DNA of 64,000 bases from Streptomyces sp. NBC_00154 (GCF_026342835.1 NZ_JAPEMI010000001.1:7322501-7386500); one strand, 5' to 3'. Positions 17,227-26,335 are shown, counted from the first letter of the stretch. A program made the numbers and translations. Notes: generated from the letters alone by a model not told the origin.

Positions 17227-18678
17227 TCACTGGCTGCTGAGGTACCTGCCGTATGCGAGCGCGCTCGACGGGGAGGGCAGACCCAGCTTGGCGGGTGTGA
17301 AGGCGAAGGAGCCGTTGACGCTCGCCCGAGGCAGCAGCCACACGCCGCCCGAGCCGGCGTTCTCACCCGGGGAGCCGACCGCCACGTCCGCCCTGCCGTC
17401 GTGGTTGTAGTCGCCGGTCGCGACGGCGGCACCAAAGGCGTCGGCAGCTTCCGCGACGCCCGGCACGCGCGGAGTGTCCTGCTGGAACCCGACCGAGTGG
17501 CCCTCGCCCCACGCGTCGACGAGGCCGGTCGGGCCGCCGAACAGGAGGGTTGCGGCGCCCGCGCCCGAGCGGGTGCCGATCGCCTCACCGGGGGCGCCGG
17601 CTATCAGGTCGTCCCGGCCGTCGCTGTTGATGTCGGCGACGGCGAGAGCGGCGCCGAAGCGGTCACCGGCCTCCGCGATGCCCGCCACGCCGACCGTGTC
17701 CTGGTTGAGGGTCTGCCGTCGGAACCCGAAGCTGCCGGGTGTGGCGTTGCCGTAGTGGACGTGGATGCCGCCGCCCTTGGCGATCTCCTCGGGGCCGCAC
17801 GGGTCGTCCACGTTCTCGTCGGCGATCTCCCGGCACTCGCCGAGGGCCAGGTCGTCGTGGCCGTCGCCGTCGAAGTCGCCTGCGGCGAGGGCGGAGACTC
17901 CGGCGTTGTCGGTGTTCCAGGTGTTGGCCATGGACTGCTCGGTTGCGTCCCAGGCCCACAGGCGTACGTGCGACTGGGTGAACGGGGTGTTCGTCCAGTA
18001 CCCGACGGCCAGGTCCGCTGTGCCGTCCTCGGTGAAGTCGCCGCTGGTGAGGATGGGGGCGCGGCCGCCCATCGGGGCGGTGAGAACGGTGGTGTAGATG
18101 CCGTCGGCGGTGCGCAGGACGACCTTGTCCTTGCCACCGATCACGATGTCCCTGCTGCCGTCGCCGGTCAGGTCGGCCGAGGCGACCGCCAGGCCGAAGG
18201 CCGCCGATGCGGACGGGCCGTTGAGGACCACGGAGCCCGGGCCCGGACCGCCCTTGGCGCCGCCCACCGCGGTGACCGAGCCGGCGTCCGTGCCGCGGCC
18301 GGTGACGTCCTCGCCGGGGGCGCCGACGAGGAGTTCCGCGACGCCGTCCCCGCTGGTGTCCACCAGTGCCACGGAGGCGCCGAAGCGGTCGCCCGTCTCG
18401 GGGGTGCCGGGGACCTCGGCGGTGGCCTGGCTGATGCGGATGCTGCCGTGGGCGCCGATTCCCTTCGGGCCGCCCCAGACGATGTTGACGTAGCCGGCTC
18501 TCGCCTTGCCGCCGACCGCGCCGTTCGGTACTCCGACGGCGAGGTCCGCGTACCCGTCGGCGTTGAAGTCGCTGGCGGTCTGCGGGGGAGCGGCGGCCGA
18601 GGCCGGGAGGGTCAGCCCGGCGGTGGCCGCAGCGACGACGGTGGCTGCTGTGGCGTACATCCGTATCCGTGTGCGCAC
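17227..18678 (-). CDS. Secreted FG-GAP repeat (integrin-alpha-like) protein
   Basis: A 483-residue exported protein. The signal peptide ends at LTLPASAAA. Six to seven FG-GAP repeats follow, each with a calcium-loop motif such as DFNADGYADLAVG, DTSGDGVAELLVG, DLTGDGSRDIVIG, DFDGDGHDDLALG, DINSDGRDDLIAG and DYNHDGRADVAVG, and with GDRFGA or FGAAVA motifs. These repeats form a seven-bladed propeller stabilised by Ca2+. Such proteins are frequent in Streptomyces; the ligand is unknown. Its neighbours are transposase scraps, so context gives no role. Confidence 0.88.
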   Translation of the reverse strand: MRTRIRMYATAATVVAAATAGLTLPASAAAPPQTASDFNADGYADLAVGVPNGAVGGKARAGYVNIVWGGPKGIGAHGSIRISQATAEVPGTPETGDRFGASVALVDTSGDGVAELLVGAPGEDVTGRGTDAGSVTAVGGAKGGPGPGSVVLNGPSASAAFGLAVASADLTGDGSRDIVIGGKDKVVLRTADGIYTTVLTAPMGGRAPILTSGDFTEDGTADLAVGYWTNTPFTQSHVRLWAWDATEQSMANTWNTDNAGVSALAAGDFDGDGHDDLALGECREIADENVDDPCGPEEIAKGGGIHVHYGNATPGSFGFRRQTLNQDTVGVAGIAEAGDRFGAALAVADINSDGRDDLIAGAPGEAIGTRSGAGAATLLFGGPTGLVDAWGEGHSVGFQQDTPRVPGVAEAADAFGAAVATGDYNHDGRADVAVGSPGENAGSGGVWLLPRASVNGSFAFTPAKLGLPSPSSALAYGRYLSSQ

Positions 18679-18734
18679 GGGGGCTCCAAGAGTGTCCGAG
18701 GTGTGGAATTCACCTGTGGGACATCCGGAGGGCG

Positions 18735-18908
18735 CCGAGGGTTGTGCTGGTGCGGGACATTACGTGCCTGGCGCAGGTCGTGCTCGGGCGGTCGGCCGAT
18801 GTCCGGGCCCCTGCCTCTTCGTTCGGCCCGCCAGGTGGTGAGCGTGGGCCCGATCCGTTCCCAGCGTGCACCGGAGAGGGTGCTGGGATTCGGGCGGTGT
18901 CGCGTCAT
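18735..18908 (-). pseudogene. N-terminal remnant of an IS5-type transposase
   Basis: The minus-strand frame from an ATG at 18908 reads SGARWERIGPTLTTWRAERR, then GRGPDIGRPPEHDLR. This matches the first 40-50 residues of a common streptomycete IS5-family transposase (TDAQWARIEPLLP-type start). It then loses similarity. It belongs to a different element from the fragment at 16870-17060. Confidence 0.6.
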
Positions 18909-19034
18909 GTCTCGGCAGTACCGTCGAGCTGGCTGCGTTCCCAGGGCGCAAACGAGGTCGAGCGGGGGCGCCTTGGGATCAGACAGGAGCAAACTGACTC
19001 ACTGACCAGCTTGGGCTTGACGAATCTGATTCCA

Positions 19035-19125
19035 CAGAAGGATCAAAATGTTCAAGCGCCAGATGTTCGGCGCGCAGGCTTTCAACGACTCCGCAAGTGG
19101 ACTCTCCTCGCCCCGCAATCGATGC
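19035..19125 (+). pseudogene. Possible 3' end of an ISL3-type transposase
   Basis: The DNA around ATGTTCAAGCGCCAGATGTT resembles the end of ISL3-family transposase genes, which typically encode RIKMxKRQMxGRAGFxLLRKRVLL. Here the residues FKRQMFG are in one frame and RAGFQRLRKWTLLAP in another, so the fragment is frameshifted. The start of the element is missing. Confidence 0.4.
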
Positions 19126-19165
19126 CCGTCAGTACCGGACTGGGTACGGACATTAGGATCGGGAC

Positions 19166-19561
19166 GTGACGATCAAGTACGAGTGGCGGGGTGACTTCGA
19201 CAATGCGTCTCTCAACGCGCTGCACGCCGACGGCTTCGGTACCCCGGTCGCTCAGACCGACTGGCGAGCACGACTTGAGGACCACAGCCTCGGCTGGGTC
19301 TGCGCGTGGGAAGACGGCGCTCTGAGTGGCTTCGTCAACGTTGTCTGGGACGGCGGAGCTCACGCCTTCATCCTGGATACGGTGGTCGCCCGGCATCGCC
19401 GGTCGCGAGGGATTGGCGCCGCGCTTGTCGCAGTTGCGGCCAAGGAAGCCCGTGCCGCGAAGTGCGAGTGGCTTCACGTCGACTTCGAGGAACATCTGCG
19501 TTCGTTCTATTTCGATGCCTGTGGCTTCAGGGAGACACCGGCCGGTCTGATCGCCCTCTGA
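19166..19561 (+). CDS. GNAT-family N-acetyltransferase
   Basis: A 131-residue single-domain GNAT. The acetyl-CoA motif is HRRSRGIGAALVAVAAKEAR (R-x-x-G-x-G/A), followed by the strand WLHVDFEEHLRSFYFDACGF, typical of motif B. Substrate unknown. The GTG at 19166 is the only good start; GGGAC precedes it. A GC-rich spacer separates it from the next gene. Confidence 0.85.
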   Translation: MTIKYEWRGDFDNASLNALHADGFGTPVAQTDWRARLEDHSLGWVCAWEDGALSGFVNVVWDGGAHAFILDTVVARHRRSRGIGAALVAVAAKEARAAKCEWLHVDFEEHLRSFYFDACGFRETPAGLIAL

Positions 19562-19669
19562 CGCCATGGGCCCACTCCAGTGCCTGTCCGCATCGAGCCG
19601 GACGTCAGCTCGGACTTGTCCGGGCGATCACAGTGGAGGTTGGTCGGGGCAGTCAGGCATCATGCCGCG

Positions 19670-20104
19670 GTGAGTATCGTGGTCAAGTTCTTCGTGGCAC
19701 CGGATGACACGTCAGCGGCTCTGGCGCTTCACGCCGGGCCCGTACGCGCATTCGAGTCCCGCTCGTTCGGCAACTTCGATCCTGAGTTGGCCGTGGTCGA
19801 GTGGGAATGCCTCCTTGCCGACAGCAGCTTCGAGGAACTTGTCCAAGCCGGCGAGCCACGTATCGTCGCTGGTCAGGATGATGGCGGGTGCGTCGTGTTC
19901 GCGATCTCGCCTCGTCTGCTCACCGCCCTCGCCGGGGCCGAGCGGTCCCGGTTGCGTGAAGTCGCCGCATCGTGGGTCAAACAGCGTTCGGAGGACGGCG
20001 AGGTAATCGAGGCTGAGATCGCCGATGAGATCGTGAGTGAACTGGCTGCCCTCGTCAGGAGTGCCAGAGGCCAGAGCCAAGGCGTCTACTGCTGGGTCGC
20101 GTAG
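19670..20104 (+). CDS. Conserved hypothetical protein
   Basis: A 144-residue acidic, soluble protein with no signal peptide or membrane segment. I recall close relatives in many Streptomyces that start VSIVVKFFVAPDD and end with YCWV, with a GNFDxxxxxxEWE motif in the first third, but no function is known. The GTG at 19670 was chosen because family members start there; the ATG 90 bases upstream is less likely. The closing TAG is followed at once by a GTG that I do not regard as a gene. Confidence 0.65.
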   Translation: MSIVVKFFVAPDDTSAALALHAGPVRAFESRSFGNFDPELAVVEWECLLADSSFEELVQAGEPRIVAGQDDGGCVVFAISPRLLTALAGAERSRLREVAASWVKQRSEDGEVIEAEIADEIVSELAALVRSARGQSQGVYCWVA

Positions 20105-20185
20105 TGATCACGAGCGTCCGCGCTGAATTGTCGTTCACCGCAATCCTGCACGCGCCTTCGGCGGCGGATGTAACCCCGGCCCTCG

Positions 20186-20589
20186 TCACTGTCCCACCCT
20201 CCAGTCGATGCACTCGCGCAACAGGTCGGCGTGCCCGCAGTGACGGGCATACTCCTCGATCCTGTGCACCATCAGCTCCCGGATTGTGATCTTGTCCTTA
20301 CCCACACGCTCGCCCAGATCCGGGTGTTCGGCCAGCGCGGCGTCAGTCGCCGCCTGCTCACGCTCCAGATCGGAGTACGCGGCGTCGACCAGGGCCTGCT
20401 CAGCGACAGCTCCATCGAAGTCCGCGTCACGCCGGCCGTACAGCTTCGGCAGCGGATCACCGTCGCTGATCCAGTTGCGCCAGTCCCGTTCCACCTCGAC
20501 GAGGTGCCGAAGCAGGCCGAGCAGCGACATCGTCGACGGGCGAACCGACCGACGGGCCAGTTGCTCGGCATCCGGATGTGCGCGGTCGT
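20186..20589 (-). pseudogene. 5'-truncated DinB/DUF664-type protein
   Basis: The minus strand encodes the last 130 or so residues of a DinB-like four-helix-bundle protein: TMSLLGLLRHLVEVERDW, a central acidic part, then TIRELMVHRIEEYARHCGHA with the conserved His residues, and LLRECIDWRVGQ. The usual N-terminal helix is missing: upstream in frame are only AHPDAEQLARRSVRPS and a stop at 20590-20592. A shortened protein from the ATG at 20530 is possible, but would lack a metal-ligand helix. Confidence 0.7.
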
Positions 20590-20594
20590 GTCAT

Positions 20595-20637
20595 CAGTGA
20601 TCGCCAGTCAAGGTACGGGAGTTCGACCGGCGATCAC
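20595..20637. repeat. Perfect 10-bp inverted repeat between genes
   Basis: AGTGATCGCC (20595-20604) and GGCGATCACT (20628-20637) pair perfectly around 23 bases. It lies between the 3' end of the DHFR-fold gene and the broken 5' end of the DUF664 gene, both on the minus strand, and could terminate transcription of the former. Confidence 0.45.
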
Positions 20638-20668
20638 TTCCGTCGGTGTCGAATTCTGCACCAAGGGC

Positions 20669-21280
20669 CTACGTGTCGGCCCCGTAGGTCCCGTACTTCG
20701 GAAGCCCCGTCGATTCGAAGGTGTGCACCGAGAGGCCGCCCGGTGTCGTCTGATGGCTGACGAGCCGCAGGCCGGCCGGTGCTCCGCCGTCCGGGAACAG
20801 GCGTCGGCCCTGGCCCACCACGACCGGGGCGATGACGAGCCGCAATGTGTCGATCAGCCCGGCGGCCAGCAGGGACTGGGCCAGCTGAGCGCTGCCGTGG
20901 ATCTGCAGTTCCCGGCCGGGCTGCCGCTTCAACTCGGCGACCTGGGTGGGGATGTCGCCGGACAGGATCGTGGTCGGGTTCCACTCGGCATTGGTCAAGC
21001 TGTGGGAGACCACGTACTTCGGCAGGCCGTTCAAGATGCCGGCGAAGGGATGGTCGGTCATCTTCGGCCAGTCCCGTGCGAAGTTCTGGTAGGTACGGCG
21101 GCCGAACAGGAATGCGTCCGCCTCGCCAAGCCAGGTGCCGACGAGCCGGTCGAACTCCTCGTCCAGGTGCGGCACGAACCAGCCACCCCGCGTGAACCCG
21201 TCGCTGGTGTCCTCGTCCGGGGACCCCGGCCCCTGGGAGACACCGTCGAGCGTCAGGAACTCCTGTACAACCAGCTTCAT
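20669..21280 (-). CDS. Dihydrofolate-reductase-fold protein (RibD C-terminal family)
   Basis: A 203-residue protein of the DHFR/RibD_C superfamily. It starts MKLVVQEFLTLDGV and has EADAFLFGRRTYQNFA, KYVVSHSLTNAEWNPT, ELQIHGSAQLAQSLLAAGLI and LIDTLRLVIAPVVVGQGRRL, the usual order of NADPH and substrate strands. Many Streptomyces carry several such enzymes of unknown substrate. The minus-strand ATG at 21278-21280 is the family start. It shares the fold with the protein at 53418. Confidence 0.85.
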   Translation of the reverse strand: MKLVVQEFLTLDGVSQGPGSPDEDTSDGFTRGGWFVPHLDEEFDRLVGTWLGEADAFLFGRRTYQNFARDWPKMTDHPFAGILNGLPKYVVSHSLTNAEWNPTTILSGDIPTQVAELKRQPGRELQIHGSAQLAQSLLAAGLIDTLRLVIAPVVVGQGRRLFPDGGAPAGLRLVSHQTTPGGLSVHTFESTGLPKYGTYGADT

Positions 21281-21858
21281 CGCGCACCGCTCTCTCTTCG
21301 ACCTCGAGGCCGATTCAGCCGCTTCGACGGGGAGACGCGACCGTCTCCACTCCTTGGACGCCGTGGCGCACAGAAACTCATCGGTCCGAACGCTGATGAC
21401 CGTGGGGGCCTGCACGAGCCCGCGCGGCTCCGTAGACAGACTCGCAGGTCGGATGACTGGCGAGAGCGCATGTGGCCTGCCCATCAGCCAGACGAGGGAT
21501 GCGGGCCGGTAGACGCGGGTGTGGAGGACGCCACGATCGTTGCCGCGTCCCGTGGGCTGGAGAAATGCAGCAGCGTGGATTTCATCCGCGTCCTGTGTCT
21601 TGTCGTCTTGGCCCTTGACCTCGGCGCCGGTTCTGATGATCATCGGCCTCACCAGGCAGCTGCACGACCAATTCCGCCGCATCGTCGGAGGCGTCCGCGG
21701 CCACGCCGAACCGCTGGAAAGCAGCCTGCCGCGTCACATGCAGCATCTCGCCGCTCGCTGACCAGCTCAGGCCCGCGGTTGCGGACCTGGTGTACGAGGG
21801 CACGCTGGATGTCGTTGACGACGATGACCGGTGGTTTCGGTCTGCGAGGATGTGCCGC
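21281..21858. other. Interval without a supported gene
   Basis: The open frames here lack family features and biased codon use. It contains the upstream regions of the minus-strand DHFR-fold gene and of the plus-strand RsbQ-like operon. I see no clear repeat or transposase trace. Confidence 0.35.
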
Positions 21859-22668
21859 ATGGACGTACGGAGCAGGAACCATGTGACGGTGACCGGGCGG
21901 TCCGGGGCGCCGGTGGTGATGCTGGCGCACGGGTTCGGGTGCGACCAGAACATGTGGCGCCTGGTAGTGCCGGCATTGGAGCGAGATTTCACCGTGGTTC
22001 TCTTCGACCACGTGGGCGCGGGGCGTTCGGACCTGTCGGCGTGGAGCCAGGAGCGCTATGCGACGCTCGACGGGTACGTCGACGATGTGCTGGAGATTTG
22101 CCACGAGTTGGCGCTCGGGCCGGTGATCTTCGTGGGGCATTCGGTGAGCGCAATGATGGGCGTGCTGGCCGCCGCGCGAGAGCCGGAGACGTTCGCCGGG
22201 CTGGTGCTGCTCGCCCCGTCACCGTGCTTCATCGACGATCCGGCCACTGGCTACCGGGGCGGGTTCAGTGCCGCGGACATCACTGAGCTGCTGGAATCGC
22301 TGGAGGCGAACTATCTGGGATGGTCGGGTGCGATGGCGCCGGTCATCATGGGCAACCCGGACCGGCCGGAGCTGGGGGAGGAGCTGACCAACAGTTTCTG
22401 CCGTACCGATCCGGACATCGCACGCATCTTTGCCCGGGTGACGTTCCTGTCCGACAACCGCGCGGACCTTGCCCAGGTGGGTGTTCCCACGCTGGTCGCT
22501 CAGTGCTCCAGTGACGCAATCGCGCCGCCGGAGGTGGGCGCGTTCGTCCACGCGCAGATACCCGGCAGCCGGCTCGTCACGTTGAACGCGACAGGGCACT
22601 GTCCCCAGCTTGCCGCGCCGGAGGAGACCGCTGCGGCGATCGCCGCGTTCGTGGGAGCCGTCAGGTGA
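21859..22668 (+). CDS. rsbQ: RsbQ-like alpha/beta hydrolase
   Basis: A 269-residue alpha/beta hydrolase of the RsbQ/KAI2 group, the same length as Bacillus RsbQ. The oxyanion motif is LAHGFGCDQNMW, the nucleophile Ser is in FVGHSVSAMMG, the Asp is in AQCSSDAIAPP and the His is in ATGHCPQLAAPE. RsbQ partners the PAS-phosphatase RsbP in the energy-stress branch of sigma-B control. Here its stop overlaps the start of exactly such a gene. GAGG lies about nine bases before the ATG. Confidence 0.88.
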   Translation: MDVRSRNHVTVTGRSGAPVVMLAHGFGCDQNMWRLVVPALERDFTVVLFDHVGAGRSDLSAWSQERYATLDGYVDDVLEICHELALGPVIFVGHSVSAMMGVLAAAREPETFAGLVLLAPSPCFIDDPATGYRGGFSAADITELLESLEANYLGWSGAMAPVIMGNPDRPELGEELTNSFCRTDPDIARIFARVTFLSDNRADLAQVGVPTLVAQCSSDAIAPPEVGAFVHAQIPGSRLVTLNATGHCPQLAAPEETAAAIAAFVGAVR

Positions 22669-23939
22669 TGGGCAAGACCGGCGATGAGGAAGAGGGCCGG
22701 GGCCGGGAAGGGGACAGGAGGCCGGTTGGCGGGGAGGCGCAATTCTCCGCGCTGCTGGAGGACAGTGTCGAGGATCTGTACGAGCATGCCCCGTGCGGCT
22801 ACCTGTCCACCCTGCTGGACGGCCAGATCGCCAAGGTCAACACCACATTGCTGGACTGGCTCGGCTACGAGCGTGGTGACCTGGTGGGTCGCAAGCACTT
22901 CTCCGACCTGCTGAGCGTCGGTGGGCGGCTCTATCACGAGACGCATTACGCGCCGCTGCTGCGCATGCAGGGTGAGATCAGCGGCATCGCCCTGGAGCTC
23001 AGGGCCGCCGACGGCTCCCGTCTTCCGGTCCTGGTCACCTCGACGGTCAAGACGGGCAGCGACGGGCAGCCGTTGCTGATCCGCACCACCGTCTTCGACG
23101 CCCGTGACCGCCGCGCTTACGAAACCGAGCTGCTGCGCGCCCGCCAGGAAGCCGAGCGGGAACGCGAACACCTCAAGCGCCTGAACGCCACCCTGCAGAA
23201 AACTCTGCTGCCGCCGGCCCTGGCGAACGTGCCCGGCTTGAACGTCGCCGCGCACTATCACATCGCTTCCGCCGATGAGGTCGGCGGCGACTTCTACGAT
23301 CTCTTCCCGCTGGCCGCCGGCACCTGGGGGTTGTTCCTGGGCGACGTGTGCGGCAAAGGTGCCGCCGCCGCGGCCGTCACCTCCCTCGCCCGCTACACGC
23401 TGCGTGCCGCCGCCGTCTACGACCCGGACCCCGCAGCCGTGCTCGGCAACCTCAACACTGTCTTGAACCACGAGTACAGCGGGACTGACCCCCGGTTCTG
23501 CACCGTGATCTTCGGTCTGCTCACCCCCTACGGCGACCAGGGCGGTTTCCGCGTCACCCTGGCCAGCGGCGGACACCCCTCAGCCCTGCTGATGCGTGCC
23601 GACGGAACCGCCGACTACCTGCCCACCCCCGGCGGCCAGCTCATCGGCGTCCTGCCCGACGCTCACATCGCCACCACCACCGTCCGCCTGAACCCCGGCG
23701 ACACCCTTCTGCTGCACACCGACGGCCTCACCGAAGCCCACACCGCGAGCACCGGAGCTACCGACCGCTACGGCGACGAGGCCCTCCTCGACTTCGCCCG
23801 CACCCTCGCACCCACCACCGCCACGGACACGATCGTCGCGATCCGCGACCTGCTCGACACCTTCGGCACCGGCGTGGACGACGACACCGCCGTCCTGGCC
23901 ATCAACGTGCCCCGACCGACCAGTGAAGAGCAGCAGTGA
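22665..23939 (+). CDS. rsbP: RsbP-like PAS-PP2C protein phosphatase
   Basis: A 424-residue cytosolic serine phosphatase. A PAS domain occupies about residues 25-150 (APCGYLSTLLDGQIAKVNTT and LDWLGYERGDLVGR), then a short coiled coil of Glu/Arg-rich sequence (residues 155-185), then a SpoIIE/PP2C domain with EVGGDFYDLF, GDVCGKGAAAAAV, LHTDGLTEAH and DDDTAVLAI. It would dephosphorylate an RsbV-type anti-anti-sigma factor. It begins at GTG 22665 or ATG 22668, overlapping the rsbQ stop, and its stop overlaps the next gene (GTGA). Confidence 0.9.
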   Translation: MMGKTGDEEEGRGREGDRRPVGGEAQFSALLEDSVEDLYEHAPCGYLSTLLDGQIAKVNTTLLDWLGYERGDLVGRKHFSDLLSVGGRLYHETHYAPLLRMQGEISGIALELRAADGSRLPVLVTSTVKTGSDGQPLLIRTTVFDARDRRAYETELLRARQEAEREREHLKRLNATLQKTLLPPALANVPGLNVAAHYHIASADEVGGDFYDLFPLAAGTWGLFLGDVCGKGAAAAAVTSLARYTLRAAAVYDPDPAAVLGNLNTVLNHEYSGTDPRFCTVIFGLLTPYGDQGGFRVTLASGGHPSALLMRADGTADYLPTPGGQLIGVLPDAHIATTTVRLNPGDTLLLHTDGLTEAHTASTGATDRYGDEALLDFARTLAPTTATDTIVAIRDLLDTFGTGVDDDTAVLAINVPRPTSEEQQ

Positions 23940-24295
23940 CCCAGCGACTGACCCTCCACACCCGCGCCACTCCCGCCGGACCTGTCATGGAACTGGTCGG
24001 GGAACTGGACCGACACACCGCCTCCGACGTCCGCACCGCGCTACTGGAGTTCGACCTACGAGCGGGGCAACAGCTCGTCCTCGATCTCGGACGCCTCACC
24101 TTCTGCGACTCCACCGGGATCACTGTCCTGCTGGCCGCCCGCAACCACGCCCTGGCCGCGAACGCGGCCATCGTCCTGGCGGCGGTCCCCGACCGCGTCA
24201 GCCGCATCTTCCGCATCGTGGGCCTGGAACAGGTTTTCCCCACGCACACCACCGCCCAGGCCGCCGAAGCCGCCTGGCGGCCGACACCGAGCTGA
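23936..24295 (+). CDS. STAS-domain anti-anti-sigma factor (RsbV-like)
   Basis: A 119-residue STAS domain. The phosphorylatable serine lies in LGRLTFCDSTGITVLLAA, the DST pattern of RsbV/SpoIIAA proteins, and MELVGELDRHTA marks the first strands. It starts with GTG overlapping the phosphatase stop by four bases. With the preceding two genes it forms a complete sensing-to-partner-switch module; no kinase or sigma factor is adjacent, so the downstream partners must be elsewhere. The 276 bases after it hold no gene. Confidence 0.88.
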   Translation: MTQRLTLHTRATPAGPVMELVGELDRHTASDVRTALLEFDLRAGQQLVLDLGRLTFCDSTGITVLLAARNHALAANAAIVLAAVPDRVSRIFRIVGLEQVFPTHTTAQAAEAAWRPTPS

Positions 24296-24571
24296 CTCCG
24301 CACACCCAACGGCCCCCTCCCAGCCCAGGAACGACGAGACCCGCTGAGCAACCGCCGTACCTGCTGCGCGACGCCAAAGCCCGGACCAAAGACTGCCTGA
24401 GGCCCCCTCAAAGTCGCTGGAGAAGCGCACATGCAGCTCGGGGAGGACGAAGGAACGGCGCCGTGAGCGTAAGGGTTCGGCCAGTCGAAGCCTGAGCTCG
24501 GAGATGCGGAGGCCACGCGGATGCAGGTCAGGTAGCGGGTCGGCGGCTCCGTCGTGCTGTGGTGATTCGCG

Positions 24572-25486
24572 TCAGGCCGCGGAGCGGGGAAGGTCAATGG
24601 AACGGCTTTCCTCTATGACTCGGTAGCCGGCGCTCGTGTACAGGTTCATTGCCACCTCGTTACCGCCCCACACGGTGAACATCAGCGTCGAGTCGCCGGC
24701 TGCGAGCGTTGCCTGTTCGCCGGCTGTCATCGCGGCCCGACCGTACCCTTTGCCGCGGTGCTGCTCCTGGATGTGCAGCGAGTAGCCGTAGGTGACCCCC
24801 GGGAGGTATCCGTGCTTCAACCAGCCGGTGCCGATCTGCTCGCCCGCCGCCTCGAGCATCAGGAACGTGTTGTCGGGCGTCGCCAGGCCCTCGGGAATCA
24901 GGTTCGCGAAGTCGCGGTCGGACTTGCGCACGGCCTCCTCGGGGCTAAGGGCACCCGCCCGGACGATGTCGCCGACGTAGGCGACCTTCTCGGAGGCGAG
25001 CCACTCGGGATATTCGGCCTGTGTCATCGACCGTGCGGTGACGCCATCGAGTGATTCCGGCGGGGAACTGACGCGCCGCGCCCTTAGCTGGCCGCGGACG
25101 GAGTAACCGTCGAACAGCTCGCCGGCGGGCTCGGTGAGCCGTATGTCCACCCGGTGTGCGCCGCGCTCCGCACACCATCCCTCGGCCCAGTCTCGGGCGG
25201 CCTGCTCGTGCCCCCGGCCGGTGTGGAGCGCGTCGACGCGGAGGTCGCCGATACGGCCCGCGAGCGCGCCGTTGTCGTCAGCCACGACCACGGCGACGTA
25301 CCCCACTCGGGTCCCGGCATCCGTTATCTTGGCGACGGTCCAGTCGTCGACGCCGGCGCGTACCTCATCGAGCATGCGCTCCGCCGCGGCCGCACCGAGC
25401 CCGGCCGCCGTGTACGAGGCGCGTAGCCGCCGCTCGAAGTCCTTCTGCCACTCAGTGTTGTTGCCAAGGATGCTGAATTCTGTCAC
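24572..25486 (-). CDS. Tandem-domain GNAT acetyltransferase
   Basis: A 304-residue protein with two GNAT domains. The N-terminal half has VGYVAVVVADD and LRVDALHTGRGHEQAARDWA, a degenerate acetyl-CoA loop; the C-terminal half has a canonical one, HIQEQHRGKGYGRAAMTAGE, followed by FTVWGGNEVAMNLYTSAGYR. Only the second domain is likely to be catalytic. The start is a GTG at 25484-25486, with no good Shine-Dalgarno. Substrate unknown. Confidence 0.85.
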   Translation of the reverse strand: MTEFSILGNNTEWQKDFERRLRASYTAAGLGAAAAERMLDEVRAGVDDWTVAKITDAGTRVGYVAVVVADDNGALAGRIGDLRVDALHTGRGHEQAARDWAEGWCAERGAHRVDIRLTEPAGELFDGYSVRGQLRARRVSSPPESLDGVTARSMTQAEYPEWLASEKVAYVGDIVRAGALSPEEAVRKSDRDFANLIPEGLATPDNTFLMLEAAGEQIGTGWLKHGYLPGVTYGYSLHIQEQHRGKGYGRAAMTAGEQATLAAGDSTLMFTVWGGNEVAMNLYTSAGYRVIEESRSIDLPRSAA

Positions 25487-25676
25487 TTGATCACACTAGC
25501 CACGTTGTCATGAACCTGTGCGGGTGATCTCGCGTCGATACGCTTCTGGGACTCGCGTAGTTCCCACAGTGATACCCGCAACTGGCTGACCCTTCGCCTC
25601 GACCGTCGGCCGTTCGGATCCGTCGATATCAAGCCGGGTGGACCCAACGTGGCTCCTGACCGGCCAAGATGAGCGC

Positions 25677-26009
25677 ATGCCCAGCGAACCCCTGCAGATC
25701 CCCCTCGATCAACTCCGGCGTGCCTTCGAGCTGGCGCTGCGGCACATCGAAGCTTCAGCCGGCAGTACGGTGACACTCGAACACGACTACTTCTGGTCCG
25801 TTCCGGGAGATGAACTGTACGACGTCCACAACGAGCCGACAGCGATCACGATCGGGCAGCTCTCGGAGTCGTGGCAGCACCTTGAGGGCCTGCTCGCCCA
25901 CGAGGACCGAGCCGTGGGCCACCACCTGGTCTGGCTTGCCGACGTCATGCGGGCGATCGGCCAGGACACTGCCTGCTGGCCACTACGACAGCATGTGACT
26001 GAGCGCTAA
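25677..26009 (+). CDS. Conserved hypothetical protein
   Basis: A 110-residue acidic protein without signal peptide or membrane segments. It has LEHDYFWSVPGDELYDVH, then a TIGQLSESWQHLE helix and HHLVWLADVMRAIGQD. I recall many short streptomycete relatives with the same layout (FW-x-P, QLSE-x-W, LVWLADVLRAIG) but no function; some lie beside toxin-antitoxin-like or restriction genes. ATG 25677 was chosen by family start; no clear ribosome-binding site. Confidence 0.65.
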   Translation: MPSEPLQIPLDQLRRAFELALRHIEASAGSTVTLEHDYFWSVPGDELYDVHNEPTAITIGQLSESWQHLEGLLAHEDRAVGHHLVWLADVMRAIGQDTACWPLRQHVTER

Positions 26010-26129
26010 ATTTGGCATCTCTGATGCCTCGCAGAAGTGGTGAGACGCCCCGGCCGCTCTCTCTCACGGGACAGTCGCGTGGGACGTTCTGGCGGAAAAT
26101 TCGAATGCTTCGGTGGGCAGGACCGCGTT

Positions 26130-26210
26130 ATGGTCATCCGCATGAACGTCACCGGCCCCAGCATCATCCCGACCGCGCGAGCGACCAGCTCGCCGGTTGC
26201 CGCCGCCTGA
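26130..26210 (+). CDS. Candidate leader peptide before the AlaRS-like gene
   Basis: A 26-codon ORF, ATG to TGA, begins nine bases after GGGCAGGA and ends PVAAA-stop, with five Ala codons in its last eleven. It lies 125 bases before the AlaRS-like gene. Just after it, GACCG (26228-26232) and CGGTC (26237-26241) form a hairpin with a GAAA loop. An Ala-rich leader followed by a hairpin upstream of an alanyl-tRNA-synthetase-like gene suggests attenuation by charged tRNA-Ala, but no terminator/antiterminator pair is clear. Confidence 0.35.
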   Translation: MVIRMNVTGPSIIPTARATSSPVAAA

Positions 26211-26335
26211 CCTTCCCCTCCCCCGGCGACCGGAAACGGTCCGTCGGTAGTGCCGTGGCGCCCCTGGCCCCGGCCGGACGACTGAACGGTCCCGTTCTCC
26301 GGTGCCTCCCCGCTGTGACGCGAAGGAGTCACCCC

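Noticed and set aside
16519..19005. Very long plus-strand open frame over the lipoprotein and FG-GAP genes
   Set aside because: It is antisense to two genes with clear signal peptides and repeat motifs, spans their intergenic gap and has no family features; high G+C makes such antisense frames common.
22665..23939. A long minus-strand frame ending in this region as an alternative gene
   Set aside because: The plus-strand PAS-PP2C protein has all catalytic motifs and overlaps its neighbours in an operon; the antisense frame has none.
26010..26335. T-box riboswitch before the AlaRS-like gene
   Set aside because: I saw no T-box consensus, specifier loop or terminator/antiterminator pair; only a short ORF and one small hairpin are visible.
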